Shown: piece by piece, positions 1-7,374 of the stretch
How positions within the stretch are numbered: the first letter of the stretch is position 1
Layout: every line of letters begins with the position of its first letter
DNA from: Bacteroides salyersiae WAL 10018 = DSM 18765 = JCM 12988
GTDB taxonomy: Bacteria; Bacteroidota; Bacteroidia; Bacteroidales; Bacteroidaceae
NCBI RefSeq assembly: GCF_000381365.1
Contig: NZ_KB905467.1
Span: forward strand, 613,604-677,603
DNA: 64,000 nt
Direction of reading: 5' to 3'
Made by a program: the position numbers and the translations under genes
Notes under the pieces: model-generated
Database searches by the model: none
Told to the model about the DNA's origin: nothing
Seen by the model: the letters and a program-made list of their open reading frames with translations, nothing else

Positions 1-389
1 AAGATAATTCCCACGATAGAGAAAAGCAACAGAACATCTCCGGCAGGGAAAAAGGCTGCATTCAGCGTGGCAAAGGCCACCAATAAAACTAATCTCCAGA
101 GAAAGCGATAACCAAAATCTTTTCCTTTCTTTTGCTGATTATGACATTGGATATAGAATGTGAATCCGAAGAGCAGAGCAAATATTGCATAAGATTTTCC
201 GGCAAAGAGCGAAAAGATAACGTTGAAGGTTCCGTTATCGAGTATGTTCAGCCATTCGGGCGAATCTGTCGGATAGACAGGAAAGATGAAATGCTCTACG
301 CTGTGTACAAGGAGAATAGCCATTACAGCAAAGCCTCTTAAGGCATCTACCACTTCGATACGTGGTGTTTTGTTTACGGTTGGTTGCAT
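1..389 (-). CDS. DUF418 family membrane protein, N-terminal part
   Basis: The reading frame opens at the ATG complementary to 387-389 and runs off the left edge, so only about 129 residues are visible. The protein starts MQPTVNKTPRIEVVDALRGF, and the VDALRGFA stretch followed by hydrophobic helices is typical of the N-terminus of DUF418/YeiB-type inner-membrane proteins. Three or four membrane segments can be seen (around residues 18-35, 55-80 and 95-129). The role of this family is unknown; transport or envelope functions have been suggested. The C-terminal DUF418 domain lies outside the window. Confidence 0.8.
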   Translation of the reverse strand, partial: MQPTVNKTPRIEVVDALRGFAVMAILLVHSVEHFIFPVYPTDSPEWLNILDNGTFNVIFSLFAGKSYAIFALLFGFTFYIQCHNQQKKGKDFGYRFLWRLVLLVAFATLNAAFFPAGDVLLLFSIVGII

Positions 390-633
390 GTGGTTAGTGT
401 TTTATCGTTTTTTTTGTTTAATTTATTTTGCCTGTAAAGATAGAACAAAAAAGGGGAAAAAGTGGGATATATAGATAAAGTAATTGTTTTTTTCTTATGA
501 AATATAACCGGAATTTTAATAAAAAGAGGAGTTGATGAAACCTTTTGGCATACCTTATTCATTTCTTTGCACAAAATAACGGCAGCCTGTGATATGCGGA
601 GATTTTTTGTTTTATAAATCCAACTGTTTTTTG

Positions 634-641
634 TAGCTTTG
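634..641 (+). promoter_or_regulatory. -7 promoter element TAGCTTTG
   Basis: TAGCTTTG fits the Bacteroidales -7 consensus TAnnTTTG. It would start a plus-strand transcript near 647. No reading frame begins for 325 bases downstream, so the product would be a long leader or a non-coding RNA. Confidence 0.45.
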
Positions 642-645
642 TAAG

Positions 646-890
646 CAGATAAATCTTGTGTAGGAGAAAAACAGAACTGATTTATAAAAGACATATTGCA
701 TAACTTGCAGACGATTATTTGATTTGGTTAAATCTGGTAAATTTAAAATGAGATCAAAAATAATTAGTCTAAGCATGTTTGTACCCTTCATAAAGGGCAC
801 AGGCTGCTTTTACTTATTTTGATCTCGGGCTTACCAGAGCCTAACCAAAGAAATAAGAAAAGGAGTGTTGTGTCCTTTTCTTATTTGATA
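646..890 (+). ncRNA. candidate structured leader or small RNA
   Basis: This gene-free stretch is rich in complementary segments. Bases 704-723 pair imperfectly with 753-773 to form a rod. Bases 781-800 fold as a hairpin with a CATA loop. Bases 851-864 (AAATAAGAAAAGGA) pair perfectly with 873-886. The 7-mer CTTATTT occurs at 813-819 and again at 880-886, so either copy can pair with AAATAAG at 851-857; this is the layout of an antiterminator/terminator switch. No T-run follows the last hairpin, so true termination is uncertain. It could be a 6S-like RNA or a leader for the genes at 972 and 1181; family membership cannot be told by eye. Confidence 0.35.
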
Positions 891-971
891 ACAAGCAGTA
901 TTTTGATAAAAAACAATATAATGGGGGAGGCCGAAAAACCGATAGAGTAGGTAACTTAAAAAAATAATAGT

Positions 972-1172
972 ATGAGTAGTCATTTATGGAAAGTCACTGC
1001 CAAGAAAGCGGTGGGAAAAGTTGCTAAAGGGATGGAAGCGGAAGTAGTGAAAAGCGGAACTACTGCCAAACCGGTTATTAAAGAGATAGAAGAAGCGTTT
1101 AAGCGCAAGTATGGAATTTCTTTGATTTCGGGATGTAGCTTGGCAAACTTCGATATGGTGGAAGTAAAATAA
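972..1172 (+). CDS. small conserved-looking hypothetical protein (66 aa)
   Basis: This is a 66-residue basic, soluble protein with no signal peptide or membrane segment. The N-terminal half is Lys/Ala/Val rich and helical, and the C-terminal half contains a KRKYG segment and ends FDMVEVK. I do not recognise a family. It ends eight bases before the next start, so it is probably co-transcribed with the 234-aa gene downstream. Function is unknown; a partner or regulator of that gene is only a guess from position. Confidence 0.55.
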   Translation: MSSHLWKVTAKKAVGKVAKGMEAEVVKSGTTAKPVIKEIEEAFKRKYGISLISGCSLANFDMVEVK

Positions 1173-1180
1173 TAGATATT

Positions 1181-1885
1181 ATGAGTTTATTTACAGAAGA
1201 AGATAAGATTTTCGAAGCGTGGAAAAAGGTATTGGAGAACTCGCATTTAGTAACAGACGGCATTGTCGATGAGAAAAAATGGTTAGAGTCTTCACCAAAA
1301 ATATTGTTTGTATTGAAAGAAGCCAATCATAAAGGTAAACCACATTCTGCTTCTCTTTCAAGAGAATGGTTGTATGATGGAGCCGGAAGCAATACTTGGG
1401 GGAACATTGCGCTGTGGACACATGCTATCCGGCATTATAAAGAGAATCTTCAATGGTCGGATGAAATCAATCTACGTTCATTGGAAAAGGCGAGACGCAA
1501 GCATCATTTACAAACGGTCGCGGCGATGAATCTGAAGAAGACTCCCGGAGGTGCAAATACCAATAAAGCCGAACTTCGTGAATTCGTGAAAAAACACAAG
1601 GGCTTGCTGCGCAGTCAGGTTGATCTTTATTGGTTTCAAACCGATATTATTGTTTGTTGTGGGGTAGAAGTTGGTAGCTTGTTCCGGAGCCTTATAAAAG
1701 ACATTTCGTTGCAAAAGCATGTATTTGAAACTGCTGATAAGGAGATGGCAAAGAAAATTCTTTATTATCAGACCGGTGATGGAAAGCTGATTATTGATTT
1801 TTATCATCCGCAGGCTCATATAAGTAAGGGGTTTATGTATAATTCTATTCGCGACCTTGTGTCGTTCTTCTCAAATCTTAGTTGA
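1181..1885 (+). CDS. hypothetical protein, possibly uracil-DNA-glycosylase-like fold
   Basis: A soluble 234-residue protein. Around residue 40 it has KILFVLKEAN, and near the C-terminus (about residue 210) a YHPQAH segment. That pattern, a hydrophobic strand ending in a small loop early and an HP-containing loop late, resembles the layout of the uracil-DNA-glycosylase superfamily, but the match is by eye only and the catalytic residues cannot be assigned. A central segment is lysine and arginine rich (around residues 105-140). It follows the 66-aa gene by eight bases in one probable operon. Confidence is high that it is a gene and low for the fold. Confidence 0.6.
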   Translation: MSLFTEEDKIFEAWKKVLENSHLVTDGIVDEKKWLESSPKILFVLKEANHKGKPHSASLSREWLYDGAGSNTWGNIALWTHAIRHYKENLQWSDEINLRSLEKARRKHHLQTVAAMNLKKTPGGANTNKAELREFVKKHKGLLRSQVDLYWFQTDIIVCCGVEVGSLFRSLIKDISLQKHVFETADKEMAKKILYYQTGDGKLIIDFYHPQAHISKGFMYNSIRDLVSFFSNLS

Positions 1886-1897
1886 ATAGGATTGGAT

Positions 1898-2127
1898 ATG
1901 AGTGCTGATGAGGTAACATTAACTAAAATTTCTGAGCTTCTGTATGAAACGCGTGCCAAAGACTTCATCGAGCATAGCTATCCGGCAACAATGCCAATAC
2001 AATGATATTCTTTACTCAAAAAGGTAAATGTTACTGGTTAAAAGTATATGAAATTCCTGAAGGAACGAAGAACTCAAAAGAATGTGTCATTCAGAATCTG
2101 CTGAATATCGATTCTGACGATGCATAA
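1898..2127 (+). pseudogene. gyrA: gyrA (DNA gyrase subunit A) C-terminal fragment, frameshifted
   Basis: The frame at 1898-2005 encodes TRAKDFIEHSYPATM and then stops. From about 1996 another frame encodes NTMIFFTQKGKCYWLKVYEI followed by PEGTKNSK and QNLLNIDSDDA, which is a piece of the GyrA C-terminal beta-pinwheel domain of Bacteroidales. One base is missing after ATM, where GyrA normally reads ATMHNTM, and the similarity ends abruptly at DSDDA with a stop. Only about 70 of more than 800 residues remain, so this is not functional. It probably arrived by recombination or element-mediated capture; a MITE-like element starts 80 bases downstream. Confidence 0.8.
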
Positions 2128-2206
2128 GCCATGCAAAGAGAAATAAGAGTTTCGTTTTCATATCTGTTATTTTTAAGTTATTCCTTTGATGCAAAGGTAA
2201 AAGCAA

Positions 2207-2355
2207 GAGGGTGTCGAAACTTTCATAAATTAAAAATCACCCTCGCCACAGGCTGAACTGCACCCCAAAAGTTGGACATAAAACTTTAGGAGTGTAGTTC
2301 AGGCAGTTGTAGCGAGGGTGATTTCAATAAAAGGGGAGTTTTGACACATCCCCCA
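2207..2355. mobile_element. MITE-like palindromic element
   Basis: The 149-bp stretch is bounded by imperfect inverted ends: left GAGGGTGTCGAAACTTTC, right (reverse complement) GGGGATGTGTCAAAACTCCC. Inside lies a second inverted pair, AAATCACCCTCGC/GCGAGGGTGATTT. The core is a third pair, TGAACTGCACCCCAAAAGTT against TGAACTACACTCCTAAAGTT. No reading frame is present. The outer ends resemble those of IS1182-type elements as I remember them, so a non-autonomous derivative is likely. No clear target duplication is seen. Confidence 0.5.
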
Positions 2356-2367
2356 ATTTGTTTTATC

Positions 2368-2389
2368 AGGAAGTTCACTTCCTTTTTTT
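2368..2389 (+). terminator. intrinsic terminator
   Basis: AGGAAGT (2368-2374) pairs with ACTTCCT (2377-2383), followed by a run of T to 2389. The T-run is on the plus strand, so it would end transcription coming from the 972-1885 genes and the gyrA fragment. It lies 30 bases beyond the end of the minus-strand aldo/keto reductase and may serve both. Confidence 0.6.
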
Positions 2390-2420
2390 GATTATTCAAC
2401 CGGACTGAATGTGACTTGAT

Positions 2421-3437
2421 TCACTTATCTGTTCCTTCACTCCATTGTTTACCGAAACTCGTCTGTTCTGTTTCCACGCATCCACGATGTCCGTGCACCT
2501 TACATTCATCCAACGCTGATTGTAACTGCTGGAATTCATCATCGGAAAGCGTGACGTTCCAAGCCCCCAGATTCTCCAGAATCCTTTCCTGATTCTTGGA
2601 GCCGGGAATAGGTACGACATTGGGATATTTATGGAGCATCCACGCGAGCGATATCTGGGCGTTGGTAGCCTTCTTCTCCACGGCGAACCGATGCAGCAAA
2701 TCAAGTATGGGCTGGTTGGCCTCGATATTCTCTTTCGATAATTGGGGGACGAATTTCCGCACGTCATCGAAGCCGAACTGCTCCTGTGCCGTAACCTTGC
2801 CCGACAGGAACCCGCTTGCAATCGGCGAGAACGGTACGACTCCGATTCCTTCCTCAAGACACACCGGGAAAATCTCCGTTTCGCAATCGCGTTCCACCAT
2901 CGAATAGATGTTCTGGACGGCAGACAAGGGAGTAACCTCATGCGCCGTCCGTATTTGGTCGGCCGATACTTGCGACAATCCCCAACCACGTATCAATCCC
3001 TCCTGAATAAGCCGCCCCATGACGGTTGCCACATCCTCAAGCCGGACCGTCTCATTGATGCGATGCAGGTAATACAGGTCGATATAATCCGTGCGAAGTC
3101 TGCTCATGGAATCTTCAAGATGCCGACGCACTTCCCGGTAGAGATTCGTCCCGTCCGGCTTCGGGAGTTCACCAATATGAAATTTGGTGGCGAGCACCAC
3201 TTCCTTACGGAACGGCTCGACAGCTTTACCCACCAACTCCTCGTTATGTCCGGCATAGAATTGTTCTTTGCCATAGGCTTCCGCCGTATCAAAATGCGTG
3301 CAGCCGTAGTCATATGCCTTGCGGATTGCTTCTATGGCATACGCTTCGGGCGGCACTTGTCCGTAACCGTGGCTGAATCCCATACATCCCATTCCTATCG
3401 GAGATACTTCCAATTGTCCTAATTTTCTTTTATCCAT
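2421..3437 (-). CDS. aldo/keto reductase, cytoplasmic
   Basis: A 338-residue NAD(P)H-dependent oxidoreductase. The frame extends further upstream, but the extra 41 codons belong to a decayed hydrolase, so the start is taken at MDKRKLGQLEV (ATG complementary to 3435-3437). The aldo/keto reductase tetrad is visible: Asp and Tyr in THFDTAEAYG, Lys in LATKF, His in YYLHRI. The late PIPGSKNQERI segment fits the phosphate-binding loop of NADPH. Unlike the other two reductases of the cluster it has no signal peptide. The upstream operon genes are pseudogenes, but the operator-bearing promoter at 4066-4131 is intact and may still drive it. Confidence 0.9.
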   Translation of the reverse strand: MDKRKLGQLEVSPIGMGCMGFSHGYGQVPPEAYAIEAIRKAYDYGCTHFDTAEAYGKEQFYAGHNEELVGKAVEPFRKEVVLATKFHIGELPKPDGTNLYREVRRHLEDSMSRLRTDYIDLYYLHRINETVRLEDVATVMGRLIQEGLIRGWGLSQVSADQIRTAHEVTPLSAVQNIYSMVERDCETEIFPVCLEEGIGVVPFSPIASGFLSGKVTAQEQFGFDDVRKFVPQLSKENIEANQPILDLLHRFAVEKKATNAQISLAWMLHKYPNVVPIPGSKNQERILENLGAWNVTLSDDEFQQLQSALDECKVHGHRGCVETEQTSFGKQWSEGTDK

Positions 3438-3479
3438 ATTGTTATTTTTTTTAGAGTAAGATTGTTGTTGAATTATTTT

Positions 3480-3714
3480 AACTCGGTTCATACCGTACAT
3501 AGTGGATATTACCGTCGCTTTAATACGTGGATCAACCTCATTCGGCAAGCGTCTGGGCATAACGGCTTGACACTTGTTCTTTCACCACACCGTAAGGGTC
3601 ACTGGCGGCAATGGCTGCCAGATGTCCTTGCGTATTTTTCGGCTTGTAAAGGTCTGCGGCAAGCGTAATGCCGTAGCGGTTGTGGAACGTGATTCTCGTA
3701 TGTTCCACCTTATC
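3480..3714 (-). pseudogene. alpha/beta hydrolase remnant with internal deletion
   Basis: Read on the minus strand, 3714 to about 3540 encodes KVEHTRITFHNRYG and VVKEQVSSRYAQTLAE and then meets a stop. About ten bases further on, VDPRIKATVISTMYGMNRV follows. Both halves match the hydrolase at 14831-16522 (TFHNRF, GVKEQTSGLHARKLAE and DHRIKALATISMYDMGRA), and roughly 66 residues between them are missing, including the GICGGG nucleophile elbow. It is a deleted paralog and cannot be an active hydrolase. Confidence 0.75.
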
Positions 3715-3799
3715 GCTCTACGGAAAGGTCTTATCTCATTCCTGCGTCAATTCCAATGGTTTCATACCGGTTGAATTTATATATTTTGTTGTTGTCGTT

Positions 3800-4042
3800 T
3801 TTTGTGCCTTACTGGCGACATATACGGATTTATGACCTATCGGAGTTCCCTCCATGGGGGTACTTTCCTCTTTGACGGCGGAACATTCGAGTGCGGTAGT
3901 TATCCGTCCTGACAGTTTCGAGCAAGGGCCCAGTTTTTTTTAAGGCTATGTAATACTCATCTGTACTCAGTTGCCCGACCATCGGGCAGTTGATGCGGCC
4001 ATCGACCGAAGTCATCATGTGACTGATTATGTATGGTCTCAT
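3800..4042 (-). pseudogene. RibD-C/dihydrofolate-reductase-like gene, frameshifted and truncated
   Basis: From the ATG at 4042 the protein reads MRPYIISHMMTSVDGRI and then LSTDEYYIALKK, typical of the N-terminus of RibD C-terminal/DHFR-like reductases. Just after IALKK a run of eight A (minus strand) shifts the frame. Skipping one A restores LGPCSKLSGRITTALEC and then TPMEGTPIGHKSVYVAS, which continues the family pattern. The gene then stops about halfway and joins the hydrolase remnant. It was probably the first gene of the operon that ends with the aldo/keto reductase. Confidence 0.7.
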
Positions 4043-4065
4043 ATTTTTGATTTTTATTTATAATG

Positions 4066-4131
4066 CAAAAGTAAGGCAGCTTCTCCGCTCTGCCGGTAGA
4101 CAAATTACGGATTATACTACCTTATTTACTG
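4066..4131 (-). promoter_or_regulatory. class II AraC-type promoter/operator (copy C)
   Basis: On the minus strand a -7 box TACTTTTG (4066-4073) is preceded by the half-site CCGTAATTT (4102-4110), whose first base is 37 nt upstream of the -7 box. A weaker half-site, CAGTAAATA (4123-4131), lies 21 nt further out. The same geometry occurs at 12239, 16559 and 17179. The 21-nt period of direct half-sites is typical of AraC-family operators. It drives the decayed RibD-like and hydrolase genes and perhaps the intact aldo/keto reductase. Confidence 0.65.
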
Positions 4132-4136
4132 ATTCC

Positions 4137-5300
4137 TTATCGGCCTACCTGACGTTGCTGTTCGGCATTGTACCGGTCTCCCACAACGGGCATAGCAGCC
4201 ACGGTATCCTCCAGTTCTTTCCACTCCTCGGAGCTGATGTTGAAGTCGAGTGTGCGCAGGTTCTCCTCCAGGTGAGACAGTTTTGTTGTTCCCGGAATCG
4301 GTACGATCCATGGTGCTTTCTGAAGTAGCCAGCCAAGAGCCACCTGCGCCGAGGTCATGCCCCGTGTGCGACCAAAAGTTTGCAGTGCATTTACAATGCG
4401 GGTATTTGCACGCATTGCTTCCGGCTGGAAACGCGGCAGGGTCTGACGGTTGTCGTTGTTTACATCGAAGACCGTGTATTCGTTGATGCAGCCTCCCAGA
4501 AAACCCCGGTTGATCGGGCTGTACGGGACGAAGCCGATACCCAACTCCCGGCATACATCGAGAACTCCGTTCTCTTCTACCAGGCGGTGCATCAGATGGT
4601 ACTCGCTTTGGATAGCCGTCAGCGGACAAATGGCGTGGGCCTTACGGATTGTTTCGGCACTGACCTCGCACATACCCCAGCGTTGCACTTTACCTTCCTT
4701 GATCAAGTCGGCAATGGTAGCCGCTACCTCCTCGGCCGGAGTATTCGGGTCGGCACGGTGCTGGTAGAACATCGGCAGTGAATCGAGTCTTAATCGGTGA
4801 AGCGACTCCTCGCAATAGCGTCGGATGGTTGCCGGACGGCTGTCTTGACGACCGGTTCCTTTGCCGTCGATCACTTCATGTCCGAATTTGGTCGTCACGT
4901 TGATCCGCCCTTTGAACTCGGACAGCGCTTCTCCTGCCAGATTCTCATTGGTCAACGGTCCATAAATGATAGCTGTGTCGAAGAGCGTTACACCACGCTC
5001 TACCGCCTCATGCAGCAGACGGATACACTGTTTTTTGTCGGGATGTTGGCTGCGGTTGTAGGTCATTCCCATCACGCCGAAACCGAGTGCCGACACCTCG
5101 AAGGCCGCTTTGCCCGTACCCAATACACGATGTCCCTTGATGCGGACAGCATCGGTATCGACATCTGATATGTCTGCTTGCCCCGTTTCCGAAGCGAATA
5201 CTTCGCTCAATCCCGAAGGCATGGCCATTGCGGCTCCTGCCAATGCAGCCTTCTTGAGAAATCCACGACGGCTGATATCCATTTTATTGTTTTCTTCCAT
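4137..5300 (-). CDS. aldo/keto reductase with Tat signal
   Basis: A 387-residue reductase exported by the twin-arginine pathway: the N-terminus MDISRRGFLKK is followed by a hydrophobic AALAGAAMAMPSG segment and a cleavage-like region near ASE. Translation may start at the first ATG or at MDIS six codons later. The catalytic tetrad is present (Asp/Tyr in TLFDTAIIYG, Lys in VTTKFG, His in FYQHRAD), as is the late PIPGTTK loop. Tat export fits a protein that folds around NADP(H) before crossing the membrane. It follows the SDR gene by 26 bases as the second gene of the operon from the class I promoter at 6106. Confidence 0.9.
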   Translation of the reverse strand: MEENNKMDISRRGFLKKAALAGAAMAMPSGLSEVFASETGQADISDVDTDAVRIKGHRVLGTGKAAFEVSALGFGVMGMTYNRSQHPDKKQCIRLLHEAVERGVTLFDTAIIYGPLTNENLAGEALSEFKGRINVTTKFGHEVIDGKGTGRQDSRPATIRRYCEESLHRLRLDSLPMFYQHRADPNTPAEEVAATIADLIKEGKVQRWGMCEVSAETIRKAHAICPLTAIQSEYHLMHRLVEENGVLDVCRELGIGFVPYSPINRGFLGGCINEYTVFDVNNDNRQTLPRFQPEAMRANTRIVNALQTFGRTRGMTSAQVALGWLLQKAPWIVPIPGTTKLSHLEENLRTLDFNISSEEWKELEDTVAAMPVVGDRYNAEQQRQVGR

Positions 5301-5326
5301 GATTCTATGTTTTTATGAATTATAAC

Positions 5327-6079
5327 TTAATGAATGGAAAATGCCCCGTCCACTAAAAGGGCGTGTCCGTCTACGAAACTTGCCTGCGGTGAGCAAAGCC
5401 ACAATACGGCGTCGGCTATCTCTTCCGGCTTACCGAGACGTCCGGCAGGAATATCGCGGACCAGTTCCTTTTCCAGATCAGGGTTACGCCGTATCAGTTC
5501 TTCGGCCATAGGTGTTCGGATCACACCCGGACAGACGGCATTGATACGAATCCCTTTTGCCGAGTAGTCGATGGCAGCCGTACGGGTCAGACCGATCACC
5601 GCATGCTTGCAAGCGATATAGGCCGCTTGTCCGGGGAAGCCCGTAACACCGCCTTGAGACGAGGTATTGACAATAGCGCCACCGCCTTGTTTCAGCATCT
5701 GGATGATTTCGTAACGCATACAGTTCCAGACACCTTTCAGATCGACAGCTACCGTGCGGTCGAACTCCTCGTCGGTAATCTCGGCCATCGGTCGTTGCGG
5801 TGTCTGTATCCCGGCATTGTTCAATGCAGCGTCCAGTCTGCCGTAAGTCGCAACGATCCAGTCGATCATCTCCTTTACAGCCCGTGTGTCGGACACGTCG
5901 CAGCGATATGCCACGGCTTTATACCCTTCTGAAACCAACTTCTCGACTTGTTCTTTCGGTTCATTGATGTTCACCAATACTACGGTTGCACCCGCTTTTG
6001 CAAATGCTTCTGCCGAGGCCTGCCCGATACCTGCCGCTGCCCCCGTTACCATTGTCACTTTTTCATTCATTGTTTCCAT
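5327..6079 (-). CDS. short-chain dehydrogenase/reductase
   Basis: A 250-residue classical SDR, probably cytoplasmic as no signal peptide is seen. It has the nucleotide-binding TGAAAGIG at residues 12-19, NNAG near 90, Ser in NTSSQGG, and the YxxxK pair in AAYIACKHAV. The ending VDGHALLVDGAFS is typical of the family. The substrate is unknown. First gene of a two-gene operon with the Tat aldo/keto reductase. The predicted start of transcription is about 22 bases before METMNEK. Confidence 0.92.
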   Translation of the reverse strand: METMNEKVTMVTGAAAGIGQASAEAFAKAGATVVLVNINEPKEQVEKLVSEGYKAVAYRCDVSDTRAVKEMIDWIVATYGRLDAALNNAGIQTPQRPMAEITDEEFDRTVAVDLKGVWNCMRYEIIQMLKQGGGAIVNTSSQGGVTGFPGQAAYIACKHAVIGLTRTAAIDYSAKGIRINAVCPGVIRTPMAEELIRRNPDLEKELVRDIPAGRLGKPEEIADAVLWLCSPQASFVDGHALLVDGAFSIH

Positions 6080-6105
6080 GATTCTTTTGCTTTAATGTTC
6101 TGATG

Positions 6106-6174
6106 CAAAGTTACGAAGAGAGCCCCGCAACAACTTTGCTGCGAGGCTCAAATCCTTTTGTTATGAAGTTCACT
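6106..6174 (-). promoter_or_regulatory. class I AraC-type promoter/operator of the SDR operon
   Basis: On the minus strand the -7 box TAACTTTG (6106-6113) lies exactly 20 nt downstream of TTTGAGCCTCGCAGCAAAG (6134-6152). Upstream of that, TGAACTTCATAACAAAA (about 6156-6172) aligns with it as a direct repeat with a 22-nt period. The same block with the same 20-nt spacing is found before the CMD-cupin gene and before the AraC gene at 8913, so AraC binding overlapping the -33 region is likely. Confidence 0.7.
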
Positions 6175-6190
6175 TTGTTAAAGTAATGTT

Positions 6191-7363
6191 TTACAAAGAT
6201 GTTTCAAGTATTTCGTAAATGTCCTTTTCCGTAAGCGGAGCAAAAATGGAAGGATTATCGAGTCCTTCATTCGTCGCGATGTGTGCGGCAATCTCTTTCA
6301 GACGGCTTTCGTCGATGCCCACTTCACGCAGAGTCATCGGCATGCGCATCGTGTTCCTGAAGAAATCGTAAGTCTTGTCAATCGCCTGTTCCGCAATCTC
6401 GTAAGGCGGCAGTTCGGCAGAAATGCCATAAATGTCCACACCGAACTTCACAAAACGTTCCAGCGTGCGGTCGTTCAGGATGTGTCGCATCCATCTCGGT
6501 GTGATGATGGCAAGCCCTTCACCGTGCGTGATGTCGTAGTAGGCCGATAACGCATGCTCGATGCCGTGCATGGGCCATCCCGACATGCCTGCCCCCAGAT
6601 TGAGCAACCCGTTGCAACCGAAAGTGCAGGCAAGCATGATTTCGGCGCGGGCTTCGTAGTCATCGGGATGATCCAAAGCGACGGGACCGAACTTCATCAG
6701 GGTTTTGATCAGCGTTTCGCAGAAACCGTCGGCAACCGAGTTAGACGGATTGACAAAGAACTGTTCCATCGCGTGGTTGATGGCATCGGCCACACCGGCC
6801 GCAGTATGTTTGGCATTGACCGTTTCGGTATAGGCAGGGTCAAGCAGAGAGCAGACAGGATAAAGAAGCGGGTCCACATATCCGATCTTGTCGTTGGTCT
6901 CTGTCCGGGAAATAACACCGCCGCAATCATATTCACTGCCAGTAGCGGCAAGCGTCATGACATCGACAATGGGAAGAGCATCCTCTGCTTTTACCTTATA
7001 CGAAATTAAGTCCCAAGGGTCACCATCATATCGGGCGGCTGCGGCAATCGCCTTACAGCAGTCGAGGACTGAACCTCCACCTACGGATAAGATAACATCA
7101 ATCTGTTTCTCCTTGCATATTCTCTGTCCGTCGAGTACGCTCGGATTGTATTTGGGGTTGGGTTCGATACCACCCAATTCGTGGATTTCAAAATCCTTGA
7201 GCAGTTCCTTCACCTTGTCGTAAAGCCCAAGGCGTTTGATGCTTCCCCCGCCGTATGCAAGAAGGACTTTATTTCCGATGGGGCGCATCACTTCGGGCAG
7301 TCTGTCGATAATACCTTTCCCGAAAATCAAACGGGTCGGGGTATGATATTCGAAATTTTCCAT
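6191..7363 (-). CDS. iron-containing alcohol dehydrogenase (BDH/YqhD type)
   Basis: A cytoplasmic 390-residue protein of the iron-dependent alcohol dehydrogenase family, which reduces aldehydes with NAD(P)H. The N-terminus NFEYHTPTRLIFGKG and the SVGGGSVLDCCKAIA nucleotide-binding segment (about residue 95) are diagnostic. Metal ligands can be placed in VADAINHAMEQ, HGIEHALSAYY and ITHGEGLAI. The substrate is unknown; YqhD relatives clear short and lipid-derived aldehydes. Last gene of the CMD-cupin/flavodoxin operon, 11 bases after the flavodoxin. Confidence 0.92.
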   Translation of the reverse strand: MENFEYHTPTRLIFGKGIIDRLPEVMRPIGNKVLLAYGGGSIKRLGLYDKVKELLKDFEIHELGGIEPNPKYNPSVLDGQRICKEKQIDVILSVGGGSVLDCCKAIAAAARYDGDPWDLISYKVKAEDALPIVDVMTLAATGSEYDCGGVISRTETNDKIGYVDPLLYPVCSLLDPAYTETVNAKHTAAGVADAINHAMEQFFVNPSNSVADGFCETLIKTLMKFGPVALDHPDDYEARAEIMLACTFGCNGLLNLGAGMSGWPMHGIEHALSAYYDITHGEGLAIITPRWMRHILNDRTLERFVKFGVDIYGISAELPPYEIAEQAIDKTYDFFRNTMRMPMTLREVGIDESRLKEIAAHIATNEGLDNPSIFAPLTEKDIYEILETSL

Positions 7364-7374
7364 ATCTGTCGTTT

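Noticed and set aside
374..800. Two minus-strand frames of 106 and 62 codons
   Set aside because: They lie across an AT-rich non-coding region with RNA-like pairing, overlap each other and show no protein features.
2742..3422. 226-codon frame on the plus strand
   Set aside because: It is antisense to the aldo/keto reductase, whose codon pattern and motifs are clear.
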